Part shown: positions 44,049 to 53,113 of the stretch, piece by piece
Numbering within the stretch: the stretch's first letter is position 1
Layout: every line of letters begins with the position of its first letter
NCBI RefSeq assembly: GCF_036116635.1
Contig: NZ_CP107995.1
Location: forward strand, 7,502,001-7,566,000
From: Amycolatopsis sp. NBC_00345
Lineage (GTDB): Bacteria; Actinomycetota; Actinomycetes; Mycobacteriales; Pseudonocardiaceae
Length of the DNA stretch: 64,000 nucleotides
Direction: 5' to 3'
Program-made: the position numbers and the translations under genes
The notes under the pieces: generated by a model
Seen by the model: the letters and a program-made list of their open reading frames with translations, nothing else
The model's database searches: none
Told to the model about the DNA's origin: nothing

Positions 44049-45215
44049 TCAGGAGTTCCAACGCTGGTCGCCGCCGCTGCGGGACGCGCCGTTGAGGCGT
44101 AGCTTCGCCGCCTCGGCCCGCTCGCGCTCGGCCAGTTCCGCGTGCAGCTCACGCAGCAGCGCGCGGTCGCGCTCGGACAGGCTCGGGTCTTCCAGGTCCA
44201 GCGCGGGCAGGTCGACGACCTCGTGCATGCTCGGCTTGCCCGCGGCGATCTCGCGGCCCTTCTCCGGGTCCTCGGCCAGCGCCTGCCGCAGCTGTGCGAC
44301 CTCCGCCGGCGTCAGGTCGGCGGTGCGCTCCGCGCGTGACTCGGACTCGGACCGCGTCGTGCGCGAGTTGTCCGAAGACGACGAAGGCGGCGGTGTCGGA
44401 GGCGCGGGCGGCGGGCTCGGCTGGCTCTGCACGATCGGCACCACGGGCGCGATCGGCTCGGCGGCCACCGCGCGCATGCTGTGCCGGCTCGGCGACTCCA
44501 CGACCGGCTCCGGCACGGCGGCCGGGGCGGGCGGCGGCGGGGGCGTCACCGGCTCGGGCGCCCGGTACTCCGCGGGCGACGAGTGCGTGCTGCCCGTGAC
44601 CCACACCGGCGTCGCGACGGCACCGGCCGACTGGTGGTACGAGGACCGCGCGACCCCGGGGCCGCTGACCTCGACAACCGAGCGGATGCCCGCGCGGCGC
44701 AGCGCCGTGTCGACGCGGAACGCGACCGCGGGCGGGTTGCCCTCGGGACCCAGCTCGACGAGCACCACCCGCTGCGGCAGGGCGCCCGGCACACTGCCCG
44801 CCGGGGTGTTGCGCCACACCGCGTGCACGGACCGGACGTCCGGCAGCACCTGCAGCGTGCGGTCGAGCGCCTCGGCCAGCCCGAACTCCGGCTGGTTGTC
44901 GCCGGTGAACCGGTGGCTGTGCACCTGCTCGGCCTCGTCGACCAGCAGGTCGTTGGCGAGTGTGGCGTCCGACCGGCTCATCTCGAGCACCAGTGCCAGC
45001 TCACGCTGCTCCGTCGAGCTCACCGGGATCCGGCCCGCGATCAGCGTGCCGGTGGTCAGCTCGACCGCTTCGTCGATGTGCGCGCGGGCGATGAGCTCAC
45101 GCGCCTCGGTGAGTGCGCTGTCGTCGATCCGGCCCGCCAGGGCCAGTAACAGGTTGTGCAGGCGCAGTGGCACCGAGAACCCGTCCATGGGCGGGCCGTC
45201 GTGGACCTCCACCAT
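44049..45215 (-). CDS. Unknown actinobacterial protein with Pro-rich linker
   Basis: A 388-residue protein, not recognised. Residues 1-190 form a folded helical part (LRLHNLLLALAGRIDDSALTEARELIARAHIDEAVELTTGTLIAG). A Pro/Ser/Ala-rich disordered linker covers about 215-290, and a charged C-terminal helical tail follows (LSERDRALLRELHAELAERERAEAAKLRL). No membrane helix or signal. Start MVEVHDGPP at 45215 after GGGAGGGAG. It lies just downstream of another unknown gene on the same strand, which shares its theme of strand/helix segments. Confidence 0.75.
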   Translation of the reverse strand: MVEVHDGPPMDGFSVPLRLHNLLLALAGRIDDSALTEARELIARAHIDEAVELTTGTLIAGRIPVSSTEQRELALVLEMSRSDATLANDLLVDEAEQVHSHRFTGDNQPEFGLAEALDRTLQVLPDVRSVHAVWRNTPAGSVPGALPQRVVLVELGPEGNPPAVAFRVDTALRRAGIRSVVEVSGPGVARSSYHQSAGAVATPVWVTGSTHSSPAEYRAPEPVTPPPPPAPAAVPEPVVESPSRHSMRAVAAEPIAPVVPIVQSQPSPPPAPPTPPPSSSSDNSRTTRSESESRAERTADLTPAEVAQLRQALAEDPEKGREIAAGKPSMHEVVDLPALDLEDPSLSERDRALLRELHAELAERERAEAAKLRLNGASRSGGDQRWNS

Positions 45216-45253
45216 TGCTCTGCTCCCTCCCGGCTCGCCTGGCGGCACGAGCG

Positions 45254-45883
45254 TTAAGCGGCGACGAGTCGATTGCCTGAGCCCGCGGCGCCGACGCAGA
45301 CCAGCTCGGAATTGGCGAGCGCGGCCCGGTGGTACCCGGGAAGGTCGAAGCGCGGCGGGATGACCTCGACGCTGGGCTCCTCGTCCCCCAGGACCCGCAG
45401 CACGCGCTGCAGCTCGCCGGTGAGCCTCGGCTGCCCGGACGTCGCCGTCACCAGCAGGACCCGCTTGGCCCCGCCTTCACCGACCACACCGAGGTGCCGC
45501 CAGCTTTGCCGCACTTCCCCCACATCCACACGCCCACGCAACGTCGCGTGGAGCAAGACGGACACAGAGTCGACGGAGTTCACCCATTCGGGCGCACTCT
45601 GCGTGAATGTGTACCTGGTCTCGGTGACGTCGTCTACCCCCAGGGTGGAACTCACCTGGTGCCAGTCGGCGCCGTGCGGGATCAGACCCGCGACGAGCAG
45701 GCGGTACTCGGTCTGGTCCAGATCGATCCTGTGCTTAAGCAAAGACCTGGGGAGAGTGCGCGCGAGCGTGCCCATCGCGCCCTCGCCGAGCCAGTCCCGG
45801 AATCGCCACAGCAGCTGGTCGGGCGTGCGGCCCGCCAGCCGGATCAGCAGCTCGTGCAGCGACTGTTCGATGTCGGGATCCAC
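45254..45883 (-). CDS. Unknown protein downstream of RidA
   Basis: A 209-residue protein starting VDPDIEQSLHELLIRLAGRTPDQLLWRFRDWLGEG at a GTG that shares a base with the RidA stop (TAGTG). A C-terminal alpha/beta segment reads AKRVLLVTATSGQPRLTGELQRVLRVLGDEEPSVEVIPPRFDLPGYHRAALANSELVCVG. No family recognised. It belongs to the DUF4177-ridA operon. The pair 45254/44049 may be a conserved unknown unit. Confidence 0.7.
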   Translation of the reverse strand: MDPDIEQSLHELLIRLAGRTPDQLLWRFRDWLGEGAMGTLARTLPRSLLKHRIDLDQTEYRLLVAGLIPHGADWHQVSSTLGVDDVTETRYTFTQSAPEWVNSVDSVSVLLHATLRGRVDVGEVRQSWRHLGVVGEGGAKRVLLVTATSGQPRLTGELQRVLRVLGDEEPSVEVIPPRFDLPGYHRAALANSELVCVGAAGSGNRLVAA

Positions 45884-46338
45884 TACCGCACCTCCACGAT
45901 GAGTTCGACCTCCACGGGCGCCCCGATCGGCAGCTCCGCGACGCCGACGGCCGAGCGGGCGTGCACACCCGCGTCGCCGAAGACCTCGCCCAGCAGCTCG
46001 GAAGCGCCGTTGATCACAGCGGGCTGGCCGGTGAAGCCGTCCGCGGACGCGACGAAGCCGACCACCTTCACGATGCGGGCCACCGAATCGATGCCGACGA
46101 GCGCGTGTACCGCGGCGAGGGCGTTCAGCGCCGACGTGCGGGCGTGCCCCTTGGCCTCCTCGGGGCTGACCTCCGCGCCGACCTTGCCGGTCGCGGCGAG
46201 CACGCCGTCGACGAACGGCAGCTGGCCGGAGGTGTAGACGTGCGAGCCGCTCTGCACGGCCGGCACGTAGGCGGCCAGCGGCGCCGCGACGCCGGGCAGC
46301 TCGATGCCGAGCTCGGCGAGCCGGGAACTCCAAGTCAT
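45883..46338 (-). CDS. RidA-family protein (Rv3678c-like)
   Basis: A 151-residue RidA/YjgF-type protein: AYVPAVQSGSHVYTSGQLPFVDG, ALNALAAVHALVGIDSVARIVKVVGFVAS, VINGASELLGEVFGDAGVHARSAVGVAELPIGAPVEVELIVEV. The Arg of HARSAVGV is the residue that binds imine substrates in RidA. It would hydrolyse reactive enamines or imines in the cytosol. GAGGGGGAC precedes the ATG at 46338. Confidence 0.88.
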   Translation of the reverse strand: MTWSSRLAELGIELPGVAAPLAAYVPAVQSGSHVYTSGQLPFVDGVLAATGKVGAEVSPEEAKGHARTSALNALAAVHALVGIDSVARIVKVVGFVASADGFTGQPAVINGASELLGEVFGDAGVHARSAVGVAELPIGAPVEVELIVEVR

Positions 46339-46349
46339 GGCCGTCCCCC

Positions 46350-46517
46350 TCAGCTCTTCGCGCGCTTGAGGTAGGCGACGTGCTGCTCGCCGCTCGGGTT
46401 GGGCAGCACGGTCACCAGTTCCCAGCCGTCCTCGCCCCACTGGTCAAGGATCTGCTTCGTCGCGTGGATCAGCAGGGGGACGGTGGCGTACTCGAATTTC
46501 ACACCGGTGGCGCTCAT
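46350..46517 (-). CDS. DUF4177-type small protein
   Basis: A 55-residue protein, MSATGVKFEYATVPLLIHAT to VAYLKRAKS, with the DUF4177 pattern KILDQWGEDGWELVTVLP-like (QILDQWGEDGWELVTVLPN). Function unknown. It heads the operon before RidA, as in M. tuberculosis. TACGCT lies seven bases before the ATG (46525-46530 on the complement), suggesting a leaderless mRNA. The longer start at 46535 overlaps that box. Confidence 0.8.
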   Translation of the reverse strand: MSATGVKFEYATVPLLIHATKQILDQWGEDGWELVTVLPNPSGEQHVAYLKRAKS

Positions 46518-46706
46518 GCTCGGGAGCGTAACCAAGCGGGCAAGGCCCGGTCTTGCCCGCTCCGCCTAACAGGTCGCCACCCGTCCAGGTGAACGACTCA
46601 CCGGCCGTAGTTCGATGTGGTCCACTTCACACCCGATCGTGAACGGCCGAGCCGGTTCTCGCCGAACTGGACCCTCACGACGGGCCCGGCCGCTAGCGTG
46701 AAAGCC

Positions 46707-46955
46707 GTGGAGACCTGGCGGATCGTCGCGACGGCGCTGCTCGCCGCCACCGGGCTGCCACTCGTCCTCGTCGTAATGGCGAAGGTGCGTGACCGGGTGG
46801 ACAGCTCGGCCCAGGTCGCGATCGGCGGGGCGGTGACGCTCACCGCACTGGTCGTGGTGGCCGTGCTCACCCTGACCGTGCTGCCGGGGGTGCTCACCTG
46901 GATCGTCGTGGCCGCGGTGGCCGCTGCGGTCGGCGTCATGATGCTCGCCAGCTGA
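46707..46955 (+). CDS. Small three-helix membrane protein
   Basis: An 82-residue hydrophobic protein (VETWRIVATALLAATGLPLVL, VTLTALVVVAVLTLTVLPGVLTWIVVAAVAAAVGVMML). Function unknown. The GTG has TAGCGT seven bases upstream (46694-46699) and no ribosome-binding site. It ends 22 bases before the ArsA-type ATPase gene and is on the same strand. The frame upstream to 46617 is not credible. Confidence 0.6.
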   Translation: METWRIVATALLAATGLPLVLVVMAKVRDRVDSSAQVAIGGAVTLTALVVVAVLTLTVLPGVLTWIVVAAVAAAVGVMMLAS

Positions 46956-46977
46956 GAGCCGGTTTAGGGTTGACCTC

Positions 46978-47982
46978 GTGACCACACCCTCCGCCGGCTG
47001 GACCGACGAGCTCTCCCGGGCTCGGCTGCACTTCGTCACCGGCAAGGGCGGTACCGGCAAGACCACGCTGACCGCGGCGCTGGGCCTCGCGCTCGCCCGC
47101 GAAGGCCGCCGCGTGCTGCTGATCGAGGTCGAGGGACGCCAGGGCATCGCCCAGCTCTTCGACACCGAGCCGCTGCCCTACGCGGAGCAGCGCATCGCGT
47201 CCGTCCCCGGCGGCGGCGAGCTGCGCGCGCTGCACATCGACGTCGAGGCCGCGCTGCTCGAGTACTTCGAGATGTTCTACAACCTGGGCTTCGCCGGCCG
47301 GACGCTGCGGCGGATGGGCGCGATCGAGTTCGCGACCACGCTCGCGCCGGGCCTGCGCGACGTCCTGCTCACCGGGAAGATCAAGGAGTGCGTCGGCCGC
47401 ACGGAGTCCGACGGGCGCCACACCTACGACGCCGTGGTCGTCGACTCGCCGCCGACCGGCCGCGTGGTGAAGTTCCTCGACGTCACCAAGGCACTGACCG
47501 ACCTCGCCAAGACCGGCCCGATCCGCGGCCAGGCCGACGGCGTCGTGCGGCTGCTGCACTCCGGCGAGACCGCGGTGCACCTCGCCACGCTGCTGGAGGA
47601 GATGCCGGTCCGCGAGACGGTGGAGGCGGTGGCCGAGCTCGACGGCGCCGACCTGCGCCCGGGCGCGGTGCTGGTCAACCGGGTCCGGCCGCCGCGGCTG
47701 CCGGCGCGCTCGGTGACCGCGGCCGCGGACGGCCGGGTGGACGCCGCGCGGATCCGCAGCGGGCTGGCGTCGGCGGGTGTGAAGCTGCCGGACGACACGC
47801 TGGACGCGCTGGTCGAGGAGACCGTGGAGCACGCCGTGCGCGTGGCCGCCGAACAGCGGGCGCGCGAGCAGCTGACCGAGGCCGACCTGCCGACGCTGGA
47901 GGTGCCGGAACTCACCGACGGCGTCGACGTCGCGGGCCTCTACGAACTCGCCGAAGCCCTGCTGGCCCAGGGGGTGCGCTGA
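46978..47982 (+). CDS. bagA: ArsA/GET3-like ATPase, first subunit (BagA/Rv3679 type)
   Basis: A 334-residue ATPase of the ArsA/GET3 family in Rv3679 position. The deviant Walker A is FVTGKGGTGKTTLTAAL at about residues 19-35, switch I is the E of LLIEVEGRQGIAQLF, and Walker B/switch II is AVVVDSPPTGRVVKFL. In M. tuberculosis Rv3679 and Rv3680 form the BagAB complex, linked to tolerance of reactive species and lipid or glycerol stress. The GTG has TAGGGT seven bases upstream (46965-46970). Its TGA overlaps the next ATG (TGATG). Confidence 0.92.
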   Translation: MTTPSAGWTDELSRARLHFVTGKGGTGKTTLTAALGLALAREGRRVLLIEVEGRQGIAQLFDTEPLPYAEQRIASVPGGGELRALHIDVEAALLEYFEMFYNLGFAGRTLRRMGAIEFATTLAPGLRDVLLTGKIKECVGRTESDGRHTYDAVVVDSPPTGRVVKFLDVTKALTDLAKTGPIRGQADGVVRLLHSGETAVHLATLLEEMPVRETVEAVAELDGADLRPGAVLVNRVRPPRLPARSVTAAADGRVDAARIRSGLASAGVKLPDDTLDALVEETVEHAVRVAAEQRAREQLTEADLPTLEVPELTDGVDVAGLYELAEALLAQGVR

Positions 47983-49109
47983 TGAGCACGGCGATCGACA
48001 TCGACGCGCTGCTGGACGACGCCGCCAGCCGCGTGGTCGTGTGCTGCGGCTCTGGCGGCGTCGGCAAGACGACCACCGCGGCGGCGCTCGCCGTGCGCGC
48101 GGCCGAGCGCGGCCGGCGGACCGTGGTGCTCACCATCGACCCGGCGCGCCGCCTCGCGCAGGCGCTGGGCCTGCGCGAGCTGAGCAACCACCCGAAGCAG
48201 GTGAAGGTCGACGGCTTCGAGCCCAAGGGCGAGCTGTGGGCGATGATGCTCGACATGCGCCGCACGTTCGACGACATGGTGCGCGTGCACGCCGGGCCGG
48301 AGCGGGCCCAGCAGCTGCTGCAGAACCCCTTCTACCAGACCATTTCCACGTCGTTCTCCGGTACGCAGGAGTACATGGCGATGGAGAAGCTGGGCCAGCT
48401 CGCCGCGACCGACGAGTGGGACCTGATCGTGGTGGACACCCCGCCGAGCCGGTCGGCCCTGGACTTCCTGGACGCGCCGACGCGCCTGTCGAGCGCGCTC
48501 GACGGCCGCATGATCCGCCTGCTCACCGGCCCGGCGAAGGCCGGCGGCTGGGGCCTGCGGAAGGTGGTCAGCGCGGGTTTCTCGATGTTCGCGAAGGCCG
48601 TGTCGACGATCATCGGCGGCCAGCTGCTGGCCGACGCGTCCTCGTTCATGCAGGCCTTCGACAGCATGTTCGGCGGGTTCCGCGAGCGCGCCCGCAAGAC
48701 GGCGGAACTGCTGCGCTCCAGCGGCACGTCGTTCCTCGTCGTGGCCGCGCCGGAGCCGGACGCGCTGCGCGAGGCGTCCTACTTCGTCGAACGGCTGGCC
48801 GGCGAGTCGATGCCGCTCGCCGGGCTGGTGGCGAACCGGACGCACCCGGTGCTGGCGCAGCTTTCCGCGGCCGAGGCGCTGGCCGCCGCCGAGTCGCTGG
48901 TCAAGAGCGAGACGGCCGCGCCGCTGGCCGAGGCCGTGCTGCGCCTGCACGCCGACCGAGTCGTCCTCGCCGACCGCGAGAACCGGCTGTTGGCGCGCTT
49001 CACCCTGGCGCATCCGGAAGTGCCGCTGGCCCGTGTGCCCGCGCTCGCCGGCGACGTGCACGACCTGGACGGCCTGCGTGACATCGGCACGAAGCTTGTG
49101 AGTGGCTAG
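47982..49109 (+). CDS. bagB: ArsA/GET3-like ATPase, second subunit (BagB/Rv3680 type)
   Basis: A 375-residue partner of the preceding ATPase. Walker A is VVCCGSGGVGKTTTAAAL (here without the first signature Lys: GSGGVGKTT). Switch I is VVLTIDPARRLAQALGL, and LIVVDTPPSRSALDFLDAP is switch II. The hydrophobic helical middle (GWGLRKVVSAGFSMFAKAVSTIIGGQLL) could bind membrane or a hydrophobic cargo. The last codons (LVSG, TAG) lie inside the palindrome at 49092-49143. Confidence 0.92.
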   Translation: MSTAIDIDALLDDAASRVVVCCGSGGVGKTTTAAALAVRAAERGRRTVVLTIDPARRLAQALGLRELSNHPKQVKVDGFEPKGELWAMMLDMRRTFDDMVRVHAGPERAQQLLQNPFYQTISTSFSGTQEYMAMEKLGQLAATDEWDLIVVDTPPSRSALDFLDAPTRLSSALDGRMIRLLTGPAKAGGWGLRKVVSAGFSMFAKAVSTIIGGQLLADASSFMQAFDSMFGGFRERARKTAELLRSSGTSFLVVAAPEPDALREASYFVERLAGESMPLAGLVANRTHPVLAQLSAAEALAAAESLVKSETAAPLAEAVLRLHADRVVLADRENRLLARFTLAHPEVPLARVPALAGDVHDLDGLRDIGTKLVSG

Positions 49110-49143
49110 GCCGGTTCTAACCGGCGTAGCCACTCACAAGCTT
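49092..49143. terminator. Long palindrome overlapping the bagB stop, CTTGTGAGTG family
   Basis: AAGCTTGTGAGTGGCTA (49092-49108) and TAGCCACTCACAAGCTT (49127-49143) pair perfectly, with an inner GCCGGTT/AACCGGC stem. TTTGGGG follows. It serves the convergent bagB and whiB4 genes and contains the bagB stop codon. Confidence 0.8.
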
Positions 49144-49150
49144 TTGGGGC

Positions 49151-49447
49151 TCAGCCGACGCGGGCGCCTTCCAGCGCGTCCCGCTTCGCGGCCTCCAGCA
49201 GATCGGCCCAGCTGATGACGTCCGGCCGTCGGCGCAGCAGCGCACGCCGCTCGCGTTCGGTCATACCGCCCCAGACGCCGAAGTTGATCCGGCCGTCGAG
49301 CGCCTCGGCGAGGCATTCCGTGCGGACCGGACAGCCCGTGCACACCGTCTTCGCGCGGTTCTGTTCGGCACCGCGCACGAAGAGCCCGTCCGGATCGGCG
49401 TCGCGGCACGACGCATTGATCCGCCAGCTCGACTGGTTGGTTTCCAT
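49151..49447 (-). CDS. whiB4: WhiB-family iron-sulfur regulator (WhiB4-like)
   Basis: A 98-residue WhiB protein in Rv3681c position. The four cluster-binding cysteines are C14, C36, C39 and C45 (NASCRDADPD, KTVCTGCPVRTEC). The G-V-W-G-G turn is at residues 57-61, and the basic C-terminal tail TERERRALLRRR binds DNA. Mycobacterial WhiB4 is a redox sensor that represses oxidative stress genes. It is convergent with bagB. Confidence 0.92.
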   Translation of the reverse strand: METNQSSWRINASCRDADPDGLFVRGAEQNRAKTVCTGCPVRTECLAEALDGRINFGVWGGMTERERRALLRRRPDVISWADLLEAAKRDALEGARVG

Positions 49448-49787
49448 ACCCCCAGCTCCCTACCCTGGTTTCCCGACACCAGCGAAGGTGAAGCTCCCGC
49501 TCCCACCCCCGCGAGCGTCCCTCCCTCATAGCTCTCACGTCGGCCACGGCACCTCCCCGGCGCCGTGCCTCCATTCAGCCCAGCTGAGCTCCCACTCGCA
49601 CTGGACCGTCCGTCGGCATTCTTCGTGAGACGTTGACGGACTGTAGGGGTCCTCGGTTCCCCCGCCAAGCCCTAGGATGCATTCCGTTACCAGATGTCAC
49701 GGGAGTGGGTCCGTTTTGTCACGCTCCGCCCACGCCGACGGGTGTGAGGTCACGAGAGCATGACGGGCCTTCAGTACCCTGGCGTTC
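49448..49787. other. Divergent intergenic region whiB4/ponA2
   Basis: 340 bases without a gene. It contains the promoters of whiB4 and ponA2. TACCCT at 49775-49780 lies seven bases before the ponA2 GTG. I could not place a -35 box or a regulator site with confidence. Confidence 0.5.
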
Positions 49788-51938
49788 GTGCGCAAAACGG
49801 ACGGTCTCTTCAAGCTCATCGGCCTCTGTCTGCTCGCGGGGGTGCTCGTGGCCGGAATACTCTTCCCCGTAGTGGGGGCAGCCGGGGTTGCGTCGAACCA
49901 GGCGAGCGAGACGGTCGAGAAGACTTCGACCGATCTGGCGGACATCCCGCCGCCGTTGGTGACGACCGTCACGGACTCCGGCGGCAAGCCCATCGCGACG
50001 CTGTACGACCAGTACCGCATCCCGGTGGCCGCGGACCAGATCAACGAAGCCACGAAGTGGGCGCTCGTCTCGGTCGAGGACAAGCGCTTCTACGAGCACC
50101 ACGGGGTGGACTGGCAGGGCACGCTGCGCGCCGCGGTGTCCAACGGCGCCGGCGGTGACACGCAGGGCGCCTCGACGCTCACGCAGCAGTACGTCAAGAA
50201 CTACCTGATCAACGTCGTCTACCGCGGTGACAAGACCGGGCAGGAGAAGGCGCAGGAGCAGAGCCTCGCGCGCAAGCTCAAGGAAGCCCGGATCGCGATC
50301 AACCTCGAGACGAAGCTGTCCAAGCAGCAGATCCTCGCGGGCTACCTGAACATCGTCGAGTTCTCGCGCCAGATCTACGGCATCGGCGCGGCCGCGCACG
50401 CGTACTTCAACACCACCCCGGAAGCGCTGACCGTGCCGCAGGCCGCGCTGCTGGCCGGGCTGGTGAACAACCCGATCAACAACGACCCGTGGAAGCACCC
50501 GGACAAGGCCACCGCGCGCCGGAACCTGGTGATGGACCGCATGGTCGACAACAAGAAGCTGGCGAAGGCCGACGCGGACCGGTTCAAGGCGACCCCGCTC
50601 GGCGTCGTGCCGGACGCCCCGGCGAAGCCCGCGTCGAACTGCACCGGCGCCGGCACGGAGAACGGCTTCTTCTGCCAGTACGTCGAGGACTACCTGATCA
50701 AGGCGGGCTTCACCAAGGACGACCTGTACACCGGCGGCTACACGATCAAGACCACGCTGGACGAGAAGGCCAACCACGAGGCGAAGGTCTCGGCAGAGAC
50801 GCAGGTCTCGAAGACCCAGAAGAACGTGGCGAACACACTTTCCTTGGTGCGCCCCGGAAAAGACCGGCACGAGGTGGTGGCGCTGGCCGCGAACCGCGAC
50901 TACGGCATCGACGCGGACGCCGGGCAGACGACGTACGCCTTGCCATCGGGCGTGTTCAACACCACTGGTGCGGGGTCGAGCTACAAGATCTTCACCACCG
51001 CCGCCACGTTGGACAAGGGGATCGCCGGGATCTACAGCAACATCCCGGTCGGCGACAGCTACACCTCGCACGTGTTCACGGGCAGCCAGCCGCACTGCCC
51101 GGCGACGGGCGCGCCGAACACCCGCTGGTACTGCGTCAGCAACGCGAGCAAGAGTTCCCCGGCTACAAGCACTCTGCAGATGGCCTTGGCGACTTCGCCG
51201 AACACCGCGTTCGTCGCGCTGGAGGACCAGCTCGGCAGCACGGCCCCAGGCATCGACATGGCCATCCGGTTGGGCATGCGCGAGACCATGGCCAGCAACA
51301 CCGGTGGCGGTGCTGTCAACCCGAACGACCCGAAGAAGAACGAAAGCCAAGCCCAGGCCTACGGCCCGAAGGGCAAAAATCCCGGCACTGGCGCGTTCAC
51401 GCTGGGCTTCAGCCCGACCAGCGGCCTCGAGCTGGGAAACGTCGCGGCTACTCTGCTCAGCGGCGGGGTCTGGTGCCCACCGACCCCGCTGGCGTCGGTC
51501 ACCGACCGCAACGGCAAACCGGCGCCGGTCAAGGAAGCCAAGTGTGAGCAGGTCGTCCCCGAGGGCCTCGCGAACACGATGGTCGTCGGCATGAGCAAGG
51601 ACGACCAGCCGGGCGGCACTTCGTACAAGGCTGCCAATGCGGCCAACTGGAACCGGCCCCTCCTCGGCAAGACCGGGACCACACAGACCAACGGCTCCGC
51701 CACCTTCGTCGCGGGAACCCCGCAAATGGCCGGCGCCGCCATGGTCTTCCGCACGGACGGCGGCGGCGGGCTCTGCTATCGCGGCGTCGGCGACGTCGCC
51801 ACCACCGGCTGCGAAAACATGTTCGGCGGGACCACGCCCGCGCAGACCTGGTTCGGCGCGATGACGAACATCATGGCGGACCAGCCGATCGCCGATCTTC
51901 CGCAGCCGGACCCGAAGTACATGGGCGGCAGTCAGTAG
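49788..51938 (+). CDS. ponA2: Bifunctional penicillin-binding protein (PonA2 type)
   Basis: A 716-residue class A PBP in Rv3682 position. One N-terminal helix (LIGLCLLAGVLVAGILFPVVG). The GT51 transglycosylase has the catalytic Glu97 in VSVEDKRFYEHHGVDW and GASTLTQQYVKNYL. The transpeptidase has the nucleophile motif SSYK at residues 397-400, SPN (TSPNTAF) and KTGTT. It polymerises and crosslinks peptidoglycan outside the membrane. The usual SxxK context GSTFK/P reads GSSYK. No C-terminal PASTA domain is seen. GTG start without a ribosome-binding site. Confidence 0.94.
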   Translation: MRKTDGLFKLIGLCLLAGVLVAGILFPVVGAAGVASNQASETVEKTSTDLADIPPPLVTTVTDSGGKPIATLYDQYRIPVAADQINEATKWALVSVEDKRFYEHHGVDWQGTLRAAVSNGAGGDTQGASTLTQQYVKNYLINVVYRGDKTGQEKAQEQSLARKLKEARIAINLETKLSKQQILAGYLNIVEFSRQIYGIGAAAHAYFNTTPEALTVPQAALLAGLVNNPINNDPWKHPDKATARRNLVMDRMVDNKKLAKADADRFKATPLGVVPDAPAKPASNCTGAGTENGFFCQYVEDYLIKAGFTKDDLYTGGYTIKTTLDEKANHEAKVSAETQVSKTQKNVANTLSLVRPGKDRHEVVALAANRDYGIDADAGQTTYALPSGVFNTTGAGSSYKIFTTAATLDKGIAGIYSNIPVGDSYTSHVFTGSQPHCPATGAPNTRWYCVSNASKSSPATSTLQMALATSPNTAFVALEDQLGSTAPGIDMAIRLGMRETMASNTGGGAVNPNDPKKNESQAQAYGPKGKNPGTGAFTLGFSPTSGLELGNVAATLLSGGVWCPPTPLASVTDRNGKPAPVKEAKCEQVVPEGLANTMVVGMSKDDQPGGTSYKAANAANWNRPLLGKTGTTQTNGSATFVAGTPQMAGAAMVFRTDGGGGLCYRGVGDVATTGCENMFGGTTPAQTWFGAMTNIMADQPIADLPQPDPKYMGGSQ

Positions 51939-51952
51939 TCCTCGGCCGGCAG

Positions 51953-51997
51953 AAGCGCCGGGCCCGGACTCGTTCAGTCCGGGCCCGGCGCTTTTTT
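51953..51997 (+). terminator. Strong rho-independent terminator after ponA2
   Basis: AAGCGCCGGGCCCGGACT and AGTCCGGGCCCGGCGCTT pair perfectly around CGTTC and end in TTTTTT. Confidence 0.92.
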
Positions 51998-52103
51998 CGC
52001 TCGGCCGTTCGCCGGATTGCCGACTGACCGCGACGGCCGATCACCAAGAGTTAACCCTTACCGCGGCGGCGCGGTACACCGTCGAACACGTATCCTCAAC
52101 CTC

Positions 52104-53084
52104 GTGAGCACGCTCAGTAACGCCAGCACGTCCGGGGTCACCGCGAAGCGGGTCGCGGTGGGGACAGTCGCGCTCGGGGCCGCGACCCTCGGTTACGCCA
52201 TCGGCATCGAGCGGCGGCTGTGGACCCTCCGCACCGCCGAGCTGCCGGTACTGGCGCCCGGCGCGAAGCCGTTCACCATCCTGCACATCTCGGACCTGCA
52301 CATGCTGCCCGGGCACCGCGCCAAGCAGCGCTGGGTCGCCGCGCTCGACAAGCTCGAACCGGACCTCGTCGTGAACACCGGCGACAACCTCTCCCACCGC
52401 ACGGCCGTGCCGTCGGTGCTGCGCGCGCTCGGCCCGCTGCTCGACCGGCCCGGCCTGTTCGTCTTCGGCAGCAACGACTACTACGCGCCGAAGCCGAAGA
52501 ACCCCGCGCGCTACCTGATGCCGAAGGGCAAGAAGAAGCGCATCCACGGCACCCACCTGCCGTGGCGCGACCTGCGCGCGGCGTTCCTCGAACACGGCTG
52601 GACCGACGTCACCCATGTGCGCCGCACGATCGAGGTCGCCGGGCGCCCGGTGTTCGCCGCCGGCGTCGACGACCCGCACCTGCGCCGCGACCGCTACTCC
52701 GACATCTCCGGCCCGGCCGACGCGACCGCCGCCGTCCGGCTCGGCATCACGCACTCACCGGAGCCGCGGGTCCTCGACCCGTTCGCCACGGACGGCTACG
52801 ACCTCGTCCTGGCCGGCCACACCCACGGCGGCCAGCTGCGCCTGCCCGGTTACGGCGCGCTGGTCACCAACTGCGAACTCGACCGCACCCGCGCCCGCGG
52901 CGCCTCGCGCTGGGGCGCGCACATGTGGCTGCACGTCTCGGCCGGACTCGGCACCTCCCCGTACGCGCCGGCGCGCTTCGCCTGTCGCCCCGAGGCCAGC
53001 CTGCTGACGCTGGTCCCGCGCGGCACCGGTGCCGCCGAAACCTCGAAGACAACCCCGCGTAAACCCTCCAGGAGCATCCGCTAG
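52104..53084 (+). CDS. Metallophosphoesterase (Rv3683-like)
   Basis: A 326-residue calcineurin-like phosphoesterase with the metal motifs HISDLHMLPG, VVNTGDNLSH, GSNDYYAP (the GNHD block, with Ser for Asn and Asp-Tyr for His-Asp), and AGHTHGGQL. A short N-terminal hydrophobic segment (VAVGTVALGAATLGYAIG) anchors it. The substrate is unknown. The GTG at 52104 has TATCCT seven bases upstream; the longer frame from 52017 begins inside the promoter. Confidence 0.9.
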   Translation: MSTLSNASTSGVTAKRVAVGTVALGAATLGYAIGIERRLWTLRTAELPVLAPGAKPFTILHISDLHMLPGHRAKQRWVAALDKLEPDLVVNTGDNLSHRTAVPSVLRALGPLLDRPGLFVFGSNDYYAPKPKNPARYLMPKGKKKRIHGTHLPWRDLRAAFLEHGWTDVTHVRRTIEVAGRPVFAAGVDDPHLRRDRYSDISGPADATAAVRLGITHSPEPRVLDPFATDGYDLVLAGHTHGGQLRLPGYGALVTNCELDRTRARGASRWGAHMWLHVSAGLGTSPYAPARFACRPEASLLTLVPRGTGAAETSKTTPRKPSRSIR

Positions 53085-53113
53085 ACTTCTCCACGACCCG
53101 TTAAGCAGTACCT

